From Umezawaea beigongshangensis (GTDB lineage Bacteria; Actinomycetota; Actinomycetes; Mycobacteriales; Pseudonocardiaceae), in NCBI RefSeq assembly GCF_016464305.1, contig NZ_JAEIOJ010000004.1, positions 1 to 64,000 on the forward strand: a DNA stretch of 64,000 nt, written 5' to 3'. The translations under genes and the position numbers were made by a program. Positions 54,629-62,283 of this stretch are shown here, in pieces (position 1 is the first letter of the stretch; each line of letters starts with the position of its first letter). The notes beneath the pieces were generated by a model. That model saw only the letters and a list, made by a program, of their open reading frames with translations, did no database searches and was not told the origin of the DNA.

Positions 54629-57600
54629 TCAGCGCGCGTCGATCACCTGCGTGCGCGTGCCCGAGCCGTTGTGGTGGTGCAGGACGAGCAGGCTCTCCGC
54701 CGCGTCCTGCGCGAGCGCCGCCTCGTCCCGGTGCACGGTGACGACCGCGCCGGGCGCCGCCACGTACGTCAGCGCCGGCTCGCCGCCGCCCTGCGCCCAC
54801 AGGCCGGGTGCGAGCGGGTCGAACGACAGCGTCGCGCCGATCCGGTCGACGAAGCCGTCCTGGCTGCCGGGAGCGGGGTAGCTGCCCGTGGTGCCCGCGA
54901 CGTAGGAGATCCGCGCCGAGGACGCCGCCGGGTCCAGGCCGAGCGCCGTCAGCGACACCGGCAGCACCACGACGTCGCTGTCGAACACGTTCGTGTCGAC
55001 CTCGCCCCACTGACCGTTGACGGGCTGCTCGTCGACGATCCTGCCCGCGGCGGTGGTGGTCAGCGCGATCCACAGGTCGGCCTTGACGTTGCCGTTCGCG
55101 TCGGTCGGCTTCACCACCCGCACCGTGAAGTCGCCGACGCCGTCGCCGGTGGTGTCCACCCTGATCTCCGGCGTGGTGGTGCTGCCCAGGTTCGCCCAGT
55201 TGTTCCAGGTCGCCACGCCGAAGGCGAGCAGCGCCTCGTCCGGCGTCCCGGCGGCCCGCTCCTGCGGCGCGGTGGACGCGACGCCCACGTAGCGCAGGTC
55301 GCCGCCCCTCGCGGTCTGGTTGATCGCGCAGTCGGTCGCGACGCCGTCGCCGCAGTCGGGCAGCCGGCCGCTGGTGCCCTGGAGCTCGAAGACGCTCACG
55401 AGCGAGCGGTACGCCGCGTCGCCCTCGCCCTGCGCGAGCCCGCGGCCCGACAGGGTCAGCTCGGCCGAGCCGCCGCCGCGGAAGAACAGCGGTGACGCGC
55501 TGATCGACGCCGTCGGCTTCGGAGCCGCGTACACCGGCACCCGCAGCACGCTGCCGCCGTCGTCGGGCGTGAGCACCAGGCGGCCGGACGCCTCGGCCAG
55601 GAACTGCCTCGCCACACCGGACTGCTGCTTGACCACCGTCGGGTCGGCGACCTTGCGCAGCGCGGCCGGGTCGACCACGCGGAACCGCACCCTGATCCGG
55701 TCCTCACCGCCCGCCGGGACGCGCAGGGACCAGCGGGACAGGTCGAACGACACGCCTGGCACGGTCGTGGCCGCCGCGTACCGCGCGTCCACCCGCACGG
55801 TGTGGTCGCTCCGGTTGAGCACCCGCACGGTCTTGGTCGCCGTCGTGGGGCCGTCGATCTCGACCGGGCCGAACGACACGCCGACCGCGCCGGGCTCGTC
55901 GTCGACCATCGCGAGGACGCGGTTGTCCACGGCGGCCTTCGCGTCGACGCGGCCCGCGCCGACGCGCATCGGGGCCTCCGGCAGACCCGTGGTGTTGTCG
56001 TCGCCCGAGGTCACCGTGCCGCCCGCGGTGTTCATCACCGAGGCCTTGACCTCCTCCGGAGTCCACTCCGGGTGCGCCTCGCGCACCAGCGCGGCGATGC
56101 CGGCCACGTGCGGCGCGGCCATCGACGTGCCGCCCATGCTCACGCCGCTGTCGCCGGTGCCGACGTGGGCGGACACGATCGTGTCCCCCGGGGCGGACAC
56201 GTCGGGCTTGGCCGCGACGGGGCCGCGGGAGCCGCGCGCGGACGACGGCGTGATCGTGTCGGCGAGCTTCGGGGTCGTGGTGGGCACGGACCTGCGCAGC
56301 GCGCCGGTCATCCGCACGCGCAGCGCGCCGGCCTGGAGCGCGGGACGCTGCCCGGCGGTGGCCGTGCCGGTGAACTGGAAGGTCGGGATGTTCGCGTTGC
56401 CCGCGATGCCCGCGAGGAAGTTGTCCCTCGTGGACGTCAGGATCACCCCGGCGGCTCCGGCCGCCTCGGCGTTGTCGACCCGCGCACCCGACCCGCACGC
56501 GCGGGTGGCGTCCACGTCGTCCCACTCCAGCCAGACGAACTTGTCGGCCACGGCCGCCGCGTCGGCGGGCGAGAACGCCGTGCACCCGTCGAGGTTCTCG
56601 GCGTCGGTCATCGGCACGACGGGCCGGGTGAGGTCGAGCGTCTCGTAGCCGGTGTAGCTCTGGCCGTACTGGCCGGGCCGGTCGCCGAGGTCGGGGATCT
56701 CCACGCCGTCGAGCAGCGCGAACGCGTCCCTGGAGTTGGCGACGGCCAGCGCTTCCGGCGTGTTCGCCGGGGAGCCGCCCACGTCGTAGAAGTCGCCGCC
56801 GTTGCCCGCCGCCGCGACGACGAGGACGCCGTGGGCGGTGAGTTCGCGGACGAACAGGTTGTCCGGGTCGTCCTGGGCGCCGTAGTCGGTGCCCAGCGAC
56901 AGGTTCACCACGTCGAGGTGGTCGGAGAAGTCGCCGTCGCCGTTCGGGTCGAGCGTCCAGTCCAGCGCCTGGCCGGTGAGGTTGGTCGACCCGGTGCAGC
57001 CGAACACCTTCAGCGCGTAGAGCTGCGCCTTCGGCGCGCTGCCCGGGCCGATCCGCATGGCGTCCAGCGCCTCGGGCGTGAGCGCCGAGTGGTCGCCGGT
57101 GAACGTGGAGCCGTCGGCGTTCTCGCCGAGCCCGGCCGCGCTGCCCGCCACGTGCGTGCCGTGGCTGTTGCAGTCCAGCGGGTTCGGGTCGGGCTTCGGG
57201 ACGGAGCTCTCCGGCGTCCCCGCGTCGTAGTCGTCACCGGCGAAGTCGTAGCCGCCGACGACCTTCGCCGTCGGGAAGAACGACGGGTCGACGGTGGTGC
57301 GGTCGACGGCGTCGTACGCCTCGGGCGTGCCGGGGCCGCCGAAGTCGGCGTGGGTGTAGTCGACGCCGGTGTCGACGACGCCGATGCGCATCCCCTCGCC
57401 GAGGCGACCGGTCCGCTGCCAGACCTGCACGGCCCTGGTGAGCTGCACGGAGCTGGCGTTCTGCACGACCTTCGGCACGGACAGCCGGACGGAGCGCACC
57501 TCGGGCAGCGCCACGAGCTCGCGCACCCCGGCCGCGTCCGCCGACACCACGAGACCGGCGACGGCGTTGGCGGTCTTCGCGACCTCCCGCGTCGCGGAGT

Positions 57601-57973
57601 CCTTGTCGCGCAGCACTTCCAGCACCCTCTCGGCCTTCTCGGCGCTGCGGACGCGCGTGCGCTTGGCGGCCTCGGTCGCCGCGCCCAGGTCCGCGCTCCT
57701 CGCCCGCTCGTCGGAGAACGCCTCGACGGCGGGTGTCTCGGCGAGCTCGACGAACGCGGTGACCGTGCCGGTCGCCCGCGCGAGCGTCGCGCCGATCCGC
57801 TCGGAGGACCCGGTGTGCACGACCTCGGTCGCGGAGTTCGGCAGCGGCTCGGCGAGCACGGCGCCGGGTTCGGGCGCGGCCTGCGCGCCCGGTGCGGTGA
57901 GCGCGGTCGTCAGGAGCGCGACGCCGAGCGCGGCGCCCACCCCCGTCGGCCGGTTCAGCCGGTGGTGTCTCAT
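54629..57973 (-). CDS. Secreted subtilisin-family (S8) serine protease
   Basis: A 1114-residue exported protease. Signal peptide is residues 1-32 (cut near AQAA), followed by an inhibitor I9-like propeptide (about 70-165). The catalytic triad is Asp201 (GVVDTGVDYTHADF), His271 (NSHGTHVAG) and Ser617 (GGTSMAAPHVAG), with oxyanion Asn391 (AAAGNGG). A protease-associated domain (about 450-550) is inserted before the Ser. The C-terminal 470 residues are Fn3-like and beta-sandwich domains, perhaps for substrate or wall binding. ATG 57973 is chosen over 57979 because GGGGA lies 5 nt upstream. Substrate is unknown. Confidence 0.92.
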   Translation of the reverse strand: MRHHRLNRPTGVGAALGVALLTTALTAPGAQAAPEPGAVLAEPLPNSATEVVHTGSSERIGATLARATGTVTAFVELAETPAVEAFSDERARSADLGAATEAAKRTRVRSAEKAERVLEVLRDKDSATREVAKTANAVAGLVVSADAAGVRELVALPEVRSVRLSVPKVVQNASSVQLTRAVQVWQRTGRLGEGMRIGVVDTGVDYTHADFGGPGTPEAYDAVDRTTVDPSFFPTAKVVGGYDFAGDDYDAGTPESSVPKPDPNPLDCNSHGTHVAGSAAGLGENADGSTFTGDHSALTPEALDAMRIGPGSAPKAQLYALKVFGCTGSTNLTGQALDWTLDPNGDGDFSDHLDVVNLSLGTDYGAQDDPDNLFVRELTAHGVLVVAAAGNGGDFYDVGGSPANTPEALAVANSRDAFALLDGVEIPDLGDRPGQYGQSYTGYETLDLTRPVVPMTDAENLDGCTAFSPADAAAVADKFVWLEWDDVDATRACGSGARVDNAEAAGAAGVILTSTRDNFLAGIAGNANIPTFQFTGTATAGQRPALQAGALRVRMTGALRRSVPTTTPKLADTITPSSARGSRGPVAAKPDVSAPGDTIVSAHVGTGDSGVSMGGTSMAAPHVAGIAALVREAHPEWTPEEVKASVMNTAGGTVTSGDDNTTGLPEAPMRVGAGRVDAKAAVDNRVLAMVDDEPGAVGVSFGPVEIDGPTTATKTVRVLNRSDHTVRVDARYAAATTVPGVSFDLSRWSLRVPAGGEDRIRVRFRVVDPAALRKVADPTVVKQQSGVARQFLAEASGRLVLTPDDGGSVLRVPVYAAPKPTASISASPLFFRGGGSAELTLSGRGLAQGEGDAAYRSLVSVFELQGTSGRLPDCGDGVATDCAINQTARGGDLRYVGVASTAPQERAAGTPDEALLAFGVATWNNWANLGSTTTPEIRVDTTGDGVGDFTVRVVKPTDANGNVKADLWIALTTTAAGRIVDEQPVNGQWGEVDTNVFDSDVVVLPVSLTALGLDPAASSARISYVAGTTGSYPAPGSQDGFVDRIGATLSFDPLAPGLWAQGGGEPALTYVAAPGAVVTVHRDEAALAQDAAESLLVLHHHNGSGTRTQVIDAR

Positions 57974-58396
57974 CTTCATCCCCTGAGTTCGACGGCCGCT
58001 CCCCCCGCGTTCCCCGCGGTGCGGGCGGACCCTGCGAGAGGTCAGATCCGGTCCACGTCGGCCCGTGGCCGTCGACCGCACCCCCGATCGGAGGGTCGTC
58101 GACGGGCTTCGGCCGTGCGTCGTCCGAGCGGAGCAGCGCGGCGCACTCGGCTACCGGAGCCGGATCGGGGCGTCGTGGCGGGGCGGTGGCACGATCTGCG
58201 AGACGTTCAACCGGCTCGTCCTCTCCTCGTCCGACGGCCGACACGATCTTCACCGGGGCCGCCGGGGACCGCTACCCCAGTCCTCCTACCGGGGGACGTT
58301 CCGATCCCGTCCCGGCGCGCTCGATCGACACCCCGCGCACGGGGACGGGCGCCGCCGGAGCCGGTGTTCGACGTCGGGCCGGCCGCGTTCGGCCCG
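57974..58396. other. 423-bp intergenic region, no gene seen
   Basis: It lies between the subtilase start and the GntR stop. It is very GC-rich and the open frames lack start signals or recognisable motifs. It must hold the subtilase promoter, but no clear -10/-35 pair was found. Confidence 0.5.
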
Positions 58397-59065
58397 TCAG
58401 CCCGACACCCACCGCTCGACACCGGCGACGTGCACCGTGGACCACGAGCGGGCCAGCTCCGGCTGACGCGCCTCCAGCGCGTCGACGATCGCGCGGTGCT
58501 CGGCCACGACGCGCTCCACGGCGCGCGCCCCGGTGATGCCGTGCCAGACCCGCGTCCGCGCGGCGGGACCGGCCATCGTGTCGAGCAGCCGCGCGAGGTA
58601 GGTGTTGCCCGAGCAGCGCGCGACCGCCCGGTGGAACGCCAGGTCGTGCCCGGCCAGCTCCTGCGCCGACCGCGCGGTCTCGGCCGCGTCGCACAGCGCG
58701 CGCAGCTCGGCGATCTCGTCGGGCTGCGCGCGCTGCGCCGCCATCGCGGTGGCGGCGGGCTCCAGGATGCGGCGCACCTGGAGCACCTGGAGCACCGAGT
58801 CGTCGCCGTGGTGCAGCTCCAGGACGAACGACAGCGCGCCGAGCAGCTCGTCGGCGCGCAGGCTCGACACGTAGGTCCCGTCGCCCTGCCGCACGTCCAG
58901 CACGCGCACCAGCGACAGGGCCCGCACGGCCTCGCGCAGCGAGTTGCGGGACAGGCCGAGCCGTTCGGCCAGATCGGCTTCGCGCGGCAGCCGGTCGCCC
59001 GGTTTCAGCTCGCCGGAGACGATCATCTCCTTGACGCGCAGGATCGCGTCGTCCGTGACTGCCAC
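58397..59065 (-). CDS. GntR-family regulator, FadR subfamily (FCD domain)
   Basis: A 222-residue regulator with an N-terminal winged helix (ILRVKEMIVSGELKPGDRLP, LGLSRNSLREAVRAL) and an all-helical FCD ligand domain (RRILEPAATAMAAQR, DLAFHRAVARCSGN, VVAEHRAIVDALEAR). The metal ligands Asp and three His of FCD proteins appear present. GTG 59065 is preferred because codons upstream to ATG 59125 are unlike the genome (AGA, ATT, ACT, CTA) and GAGGG precedes it. It is divergent from nagA and may bind the palindrome at 59185. It is not DasR, which belongs to the HutC subfamily. Confidence 0.86.
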   Translation of the reverse strand: MAVTDDAILRVKEMIVSGELKPGDRLPREADLAERLGLSRNSLREAVRALSLVRVLDVRQGDGTYVSSLRADELLGALSFVLELHHGDDSVLQVLQVRRILEPAATAMAAQRAQPDEIAELRALCDAAETARSAQELAGHDLAFHRAVARCSGNTYLARLLDTMAGPAARTRVWHGITGARAVERVVAEHRAIVDALEARQPELARSWSTVHVAGVERWVSG

Positions 59066-59184
59066 GCGCCCTCGACTCGCTCGTAGACCTCGGATGTCTG
59101 GTTCGTCAGTATGAATCACTCTCATGTCAGGCCGGTGGCGTTCACCGTTCTCCGCAGACCTGCGGTCATTTCTCACTTTCTGTT

Positions 59185-59196
59185 ACCGAATTCGGT
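59185..59196. promoter_or_regulatory. 12-bp palindrome between gntR and nagA
   Basis: ACCGAATTCGGT is a perfect palindrome, flanked by two GTTACC direct repeats (59182-59187 and 59195-59200), in a low-GC stretch. It is a candidate site for the divergent GntR regulator. Confidence 0.45.
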
Positions 59197-59237
59197 TACC
59201 TTCTAACGAAGTGGTGGTGCTGTCCGCCCGGCGTCGT

Positions 59238-59254
59238 CATAATGGTCTGGACCA
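59238..59254 (+). promoter_or_regulatory. nagA -10 hexamer abutting a DasR site (dre)
   Basis: CATAAT (59238-59243) runs directly into TGGTCTGGACCA (59243-59254), which matches the DasR consensus TGGTCTAGACCA at 11 of 12 positions. The transcript would start within the operator. The pairing recurs before the SIS gene at 63460-63477. Confidence 0.75.
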
Positions 59255-59268
59255 CTCTTGGAGGGACC

Positions 59269-60516
59269 TTGGACACCGTCGTTGCAGCTCCACGGGCACT
59301 GCTCGGCCACTCGATCACCGGTCCTGCCTCGGTGCGGATCCGCGAGGGCCGCGTCGTCGAGGTAGTGGCGGGCGACCCCCCGCCCGGCGCGCAGGTGTGC
59401 GGCGGCGGGCTGCTCACCCCCGGCCTGGTGGATCTCCAGGTCAACGGCGCCGTGGGCGTCGACTTCGCCGACGTCGACGCGGCCGGGATGCGCAGGGTCG
59501 TCGACGCGCTCCCGCGCACCGGCGTGACCCGGTTCGTGCCCACCCTCATCACCGCGCCCGTCGCCGTGATCCTCCGGCAGGCCGGGGCGGTGCTCGCCGC
59601 CGCTGCCGCGCTGCCGGAGTCGGGCGGCGCGCGACCGCTCGGTCTGCACCTCGAAGGTCCGTTCCTGTCGCCGCAGCGCGCCGGCGTGCACGACCCGGCC
59701 CTCATGGACGAGCCGGGACGGGCGCAGATCGACGCCCTGCTCGGCGACGACCTCGTGCGGCACGCCCTGCGCCTGGTGACGCTGGCCCCGGAGCGGCCCG
59801 GCGCGCTGGAGGCCGTGCGACGCCTCACCGAGGCCGGTGTGCTCGTGTCCGTGGGCCACAGCGACGCCACCGGCGAGCAGACCAGGGCCGCGGCCGACGC
59901 CGGTGCCGCCATGGTCACCCACCTGTTCAACGCGCAGCGCCCGCTGGGGCACCGCGAACCGGGCGTGCCCGGCGTGGCGCTGGTGGACGAGCGCTTCACC
60001 CTCGGCCTGATCGCCGACCTCGCGCACGTGGGACCCGACGTGGTCCGGCTCGTGTTCGCCGCGGCGGCGTCCCGCGTCGCCCTGGTGACCGACGCCATGG
60101 CCGCGGCCGGGATGCCGCCCGGCCGCTACCGGCTCGGCGGCGCGGACGTGCTGCTCGCCGAGGACGGCGTGCCGCGCTCGCCGGAGGGCGTCATCGCGGG
60201 CAGCGCGCTGACGCTGGACCGCGCGGTGCGCAACGTCGTGTCGCTGGGCGTGGACCCGGCGCGGGCCCTCGCGGCGGCGACGATCGTGCCCGCCGACGCG
60301 ATCGGCGAGCCGACCCTGGGCAGGCTGGCCCCCGGCGCGGTGGGCGACCTGGTCTGGTGGGACGACGACCTGCGTCCTCGTCGGGTGTGGGTGGACGGCG
60401 AGGTCGTCTTCGACGCCGCCACCGCCACCGCCGCCGACGTCTTCGACGCGGACGGCGAGGTCGTCTTCGACGGCGCGGCCGGGGTCTCCTCCTACGCGAC
60501 GGCCACCCCGGCCTGA
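59269..60516 (+). CDS. nagA: N-acetylglucosamine-6-phosphate deacetylase
   Basis: NagA converts GlcNAc 6-phosphate to glucosamine 6-phosphate in the cytosol. The 415-residue TIM-barrel amidohydrolase has GLVDLQVNGAVGVDF, the metal Glu in LHLEGPFLSP, His in VSVGHSDATGEQ and MVTHLFNAQRPLGHREPG, and the catalytic Asp in LVTDAMAAAGMPPGRY. The start is TTG 59269 behind GGAGGG; the upstream ATG 59242 lies inside the DasR site. The C-terminus carries a tandem copy of DGEVVFD, extending the protein by about 30 residues. Confidence 0.92.
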   Translation: MDTVVAAPRALLGHSITGPASVRIREGRVVEVVAGDPPPGAQVCGGGLLTPGLVDLQVNGAVGVDFADVDAAGMRRVVDALPRTGVTRFVPTLITAPVAVILRQAGAVLAAAAALPESGGARPLGLHLEGPFLSPQRAGVHDPALMDEPGRAQIDALLGDDLVRHALRLVTLAPERPGALEAVRRLTEAGVLVSVGHSDATGEQTRAAADAGAAMVTHLFNAQRPLGHREPGVPGVALVDERFTLGLIADLAHVGPDVVRLVFAAAASRVALVTDAMAAAGMPPGRYRLGGADVLLAEDGVPRSPEGVIAGSALTLDRAVRNVVSLGVDPARALAAATIVPADAIGEPTLGRLAPGAVGDLVWWDDDLRPRRVWVDGEVVFDAATATAADVFDADGEVVFDGAAGVSSYATATPA

Positions 60517-60524
60517 CCTCCGGA

Positions 60525-60554
60525 CGGGGAGGGGACGCGCGGGTCCCCTCCCCG
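60525..60554. terminator. Bidirectional terminator after nagA
   Basis: A 12-bp perfect stem (60525-60536 with 60543-60554) and a 6-nt loop between the nagA stop and the convergent NTF2-like gene stop. Confidence 0.8.
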
Positions 60555-60555
60555 G

Positions 60556-60879
60556 TCAGGGCGCGATGCGCAGCCGGCGGATCGCGGTGTCGTCGAAGTC
60601 CTCGAACCGGAACCGCAGGCCCGCGACCGGGCTGCCGGGGAAGTCGCCGCTGATGGTGGTGGTGACGACGGGGCCCTCCGGCGTGGAGACGACGTCGGTG
60701 ATCTCGTACCGCACCAGCGGCACCCCGCTCCGCCACGCGCGGACGGCGTCGAGCCCGCTGTGCTCGCGGCCCTCGTCGTGCACCACGGCGTCCGGGGCGA
60801 ACAGGGCGAGGTACTCCTCGTCGTCGGGCCGGGCGGCCAGCTCGAAGTAGCGGCGGACGACGTCGGGGGTCGTGCTCGT
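60556..60879 (-). CDS. NTF2/SnoaL-like protein with apparent ACG start codon
   Basis: A 107-residue protein of the NTF2/SnoaL fold. It has the helix VVRRYFELAARPDDEEYLAL, then FAPDAVVHDEGREHSG, ending FRFEDFDDTAIRRLRIAP. The conserved fold begins well before the first standard start (GTG 60786). The upstream frame has no ATG, GTG or TTG back to the SDR stop, but an ACG at 60879 follows GGGAGAGG by 7 nt and gives (M)STTPDVVRRYF. Either ACG is used or the start is mutated. It lies 22 bp after the SDR stop in one unit. Function is unknown. Confidence 0.6.
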   Translation of the reverse strand, partial: TSTTPDVVRRYFELAARPDDEEYLALFAPDAVVHDEGREHSGLDAVRAWRSGVPLVRYEITDVVSTPEGPVVTTTISGDFPGSPVAGLRFRFEDFDDTAIRRLRIAP

Positions 60880-60901
60880 CGTGCGTCCTCTCCCGTGCTG
60901 G

Positions 60902-61660
60902 TCAGATGGTGCGGACGGTGCCGCCGTCGATGCGGTGCTCGGCGCCGGTGATGGCCGAGGCGCGGTCGGAGACGAGGAACGCCACCAGTTCGGCGACCTC
61001 CTCGGGCCGGGCCGGGCGGCCCAGCGGGATGCCGCCCAGGGAGGCCATGACGCCGTCCAGCGCCTCGGCCTCGGTGATCCGCTGGCCGCGGGCGATGCGG
61101 GTGACCATCGCGTCGGCCGCCGAGGTGCGGACGAAGCCCGGCGCGACCGTGTTGACCCGCACGCCGTGCGGGGCCACCTCGGTGGCCAGGCCCTTGCTGT
61201 AGGTGGTGAGCGCGGCCTTGGCCGCGGCGTAGCCCAGCGTCGCCTCGTGCAGCGGCATCTCGCGCTGCACGGAGGTCACGTGCACCACCGCGCCCCGGCC
61301 GCGGGCGGTCATGCCCGGCACCAGCGCCCGGTCCAGGCGCACCGCGCCGAGCAGGTTGAGGTCCAGTTCGGCCGCCCAGTGCTCGTCGGTGAGCGCGGCG
61401 TACCCGCCCGCGGGCGCGCTGGAGCCGCCCACGACGTGCACCAGCACGTCGACCTCGCCGACCTCGGCGGCGACCCGTGCCACGCCCGCGGCGGTGCCGG
61501 TGTCGGCGGCGAGGAACCTCGCGCCGGGCGGGAGGGTCGCCGGCGCGTTCCGCGCGGTGACGGTGACCTCGGCCCCCAGCTCGGCCAGGCGTGCGGCGAC
61601 CGCCGCGCCGGTGCCCTTCGTGCCACCCGTGACCAGGGCGTGCCTGCTCGCCAGTTCCAC
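60902..61660 (-). CDS. Short-chain dehydrogenase/reductase
   Basis: A 252-residue classical SDR. The NAD(P) motif is LVTGGTKGTGAAVA near residue 10, followed by the catalytic Ser in VVHVTSVQREMP, the Tyr-X3-Lys in LGYAAAKAAL and VNTVAPGFVRT. The substrate is unknown. GTG 61660 has AGGAGG 6 nt upstream. The gene is divergent from hxlR across a symmetric 37-bp operator-like element, and the NTF2-like gene follows, so all three may respond to one signal such as a reactive electrophile. Confidence 0.9.
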   Translation of the reverse strand: MELASRHALVTGGTKGTGAAVAARLAELGAEVTVTARNAPATLPPGARFLAADTGTAAGVARVAAEVGEVDVLVHVVGGSSAPAGGYAALTDEHWAAELDLNLLGAVRLDRALVPGMTARGRGAVVHVTSVQREMPLHEATLGYAAAKAALTTYSKGLATEVAPHGVRVNTVAPGFVRTSAADAMVTRIARGQRITEAEALDGVMASLGGIPLGRPARPEEVAELVAFLVSDRASAITGAEHRIDGGTVRTI

Positions 61661-61676
61661 TGCCGACCTCCTGTGA

Positions 61677-61713
61677 GTGCTAAAATAGAAGTAAGTGACT
61701 TCGACATTAGCAC
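61677..61713. promoter_or_regulatory. 37-bp double palindrome, likely HxlR operator
   Basis: Outer arms GTGCTAA (61677-61683) and TTAGCAC (61707-61713) and inner arms GAAGT (61688-61692) and ACTTC (61698-61702) share one centre. Spacing is exactly symmetric: 7-4-5-5-5-4-7. It fills the gap between the divergent SDR and HxlR starts. Confidence 0.75.
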
Positions 61714-61736
61714 CTACTGGGTGCGGAGGTGGCGTG

Positions 61737-62279
61737 GTGGGAAGCAAGGTGCGGCTGGAGGACCGGGAGTGCCCGCTGTCGACGGCCCTGGGCTACGTCG
61801 GCGAGTGGTGGACGCTGCTGATCCTGCACGACGTGTTCGACGGCTACACGCGGTTCGACCAGTTCCAGGAGAACCTGGGGATCTCCACCAGCATGCTCAC
61901 CGCGCGGTTGCGCGCCCTGGTCGACGACGGGCTGCTGGAGAAGCGGCCCTACCAGCAGCGGCCGGTGCGCCACGAGTACGTGCTGACGGACCTGGGCCGG
62001 TCGCTGCGGCCCGTGCTCGTCGCGCTCGCCGCGTGGGGCAACTCCCGGCTCGCCCCCGAGCAGCGCAGCATGGTGCTCGTCGACGCCGGGACGCGCCGGG
62101 AGGTCGAGCCGGTGCTGGTGGACGCGGCCACCGGCCGCCGGGTCGACGGCGACGGGTTCGTCTTCGCCGCCGGACCTGCCGCGAGCAGCGCCTTCCGCGA
62201 GCGCTACCCGGAGGCGGCGCCGGGTCCGGCCGGAGACGCGAGCGGGGAGGGACGCACGCGCGTCCCTCCCCGCTCGTGA
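61737..62279 (+). CDS. HxlR-family transcriptional regulator
   Basis: A 180-residue MarR-related winged-helix regulator. The conserved N-terminal cysteine is in DRECPLSTALGYVGEWWTLL, the recognition helix is in LGISTSMLTARLRALVDDGL, and RPVRHEYVLTDLGRSLRPVL follows. Many HxlR proteins sense aldehydes, quinones or thiol stress through this Cys. GTG 61737 is chosen because GGAGG lies 7 nt upstream; earlier codons include TTA and ACT and are atypical. The last 13 codons double as a terminator hairpin. It probably represses itself and the divergent SDR. Confidence 0.88.
   Translation: MGSKVRLEDRECPLSTALGYVGEWWTLLILHDVFDGYTRFDQFQENLGISTSMLTARLRALVDDGLLEKRPYQQRPVRHEYVLTDLGRSLRPVLVALAAWGNSRLAPEQRSMVLVDAGTRREVEPVLVDAATGRRVDGDGFVFAAGPAASSAFRERYPEAAPGPAGDASGEGRTRVPPRS
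62239..62276. terminator. Terminator hairpin inside the hxlR 3' end
   Basis: A 17-bp perfect stem (62239-62255 with 62260-62276) and a 4-nt loop, ending one base before the hxlR TGA. It serves the convergent hxlR and SIS genes, whose stops are 4 bp apart. Confidence 0.8.
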
Positions 62280-62283
62280 CGGT

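Noticed and set aside
58397-59065. GntR protein as DasR itself
   Set aside because: Its ligand domain is all-helical FCD (FadR subfamily), whereas DasR has a HutC/UTRA-type domain. DasR must be encoded elsewhere.
55802-59086. Plus-strand open frame of more than 1000 codons antisense to the subtilase and gntR
   Set aside because: Low-complexity Arg/Val/His composition and complete overlap with two well-supported genes.
59066-59176. Longer N-terminus of the GntR regulator from ATG 59125 or further upstream
   Set aside because: Codon use there (AGA, ATT, ACT, CTA, AGT) is unlike the genome and the frame would run toward the nagA control region.
59242-59268. ATG 59242 as the nagA start
   Set aside because: It falls inside the DasR site and just after the -10 hexamer, has no ribosome site, and would add residues not seen in NagA proteins. 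TTG 59269 behind GGAGGG fits better.
61695-61736. GTG 61695 as the hxlR start, with an in-frame TTA codon suggesting bldA control
   Set aside because: The codons are atypical, the stretch is part of the 37-bp operator, and GGAGG lies before GTG 61737 instead. The TTA is outside the likely coding region.
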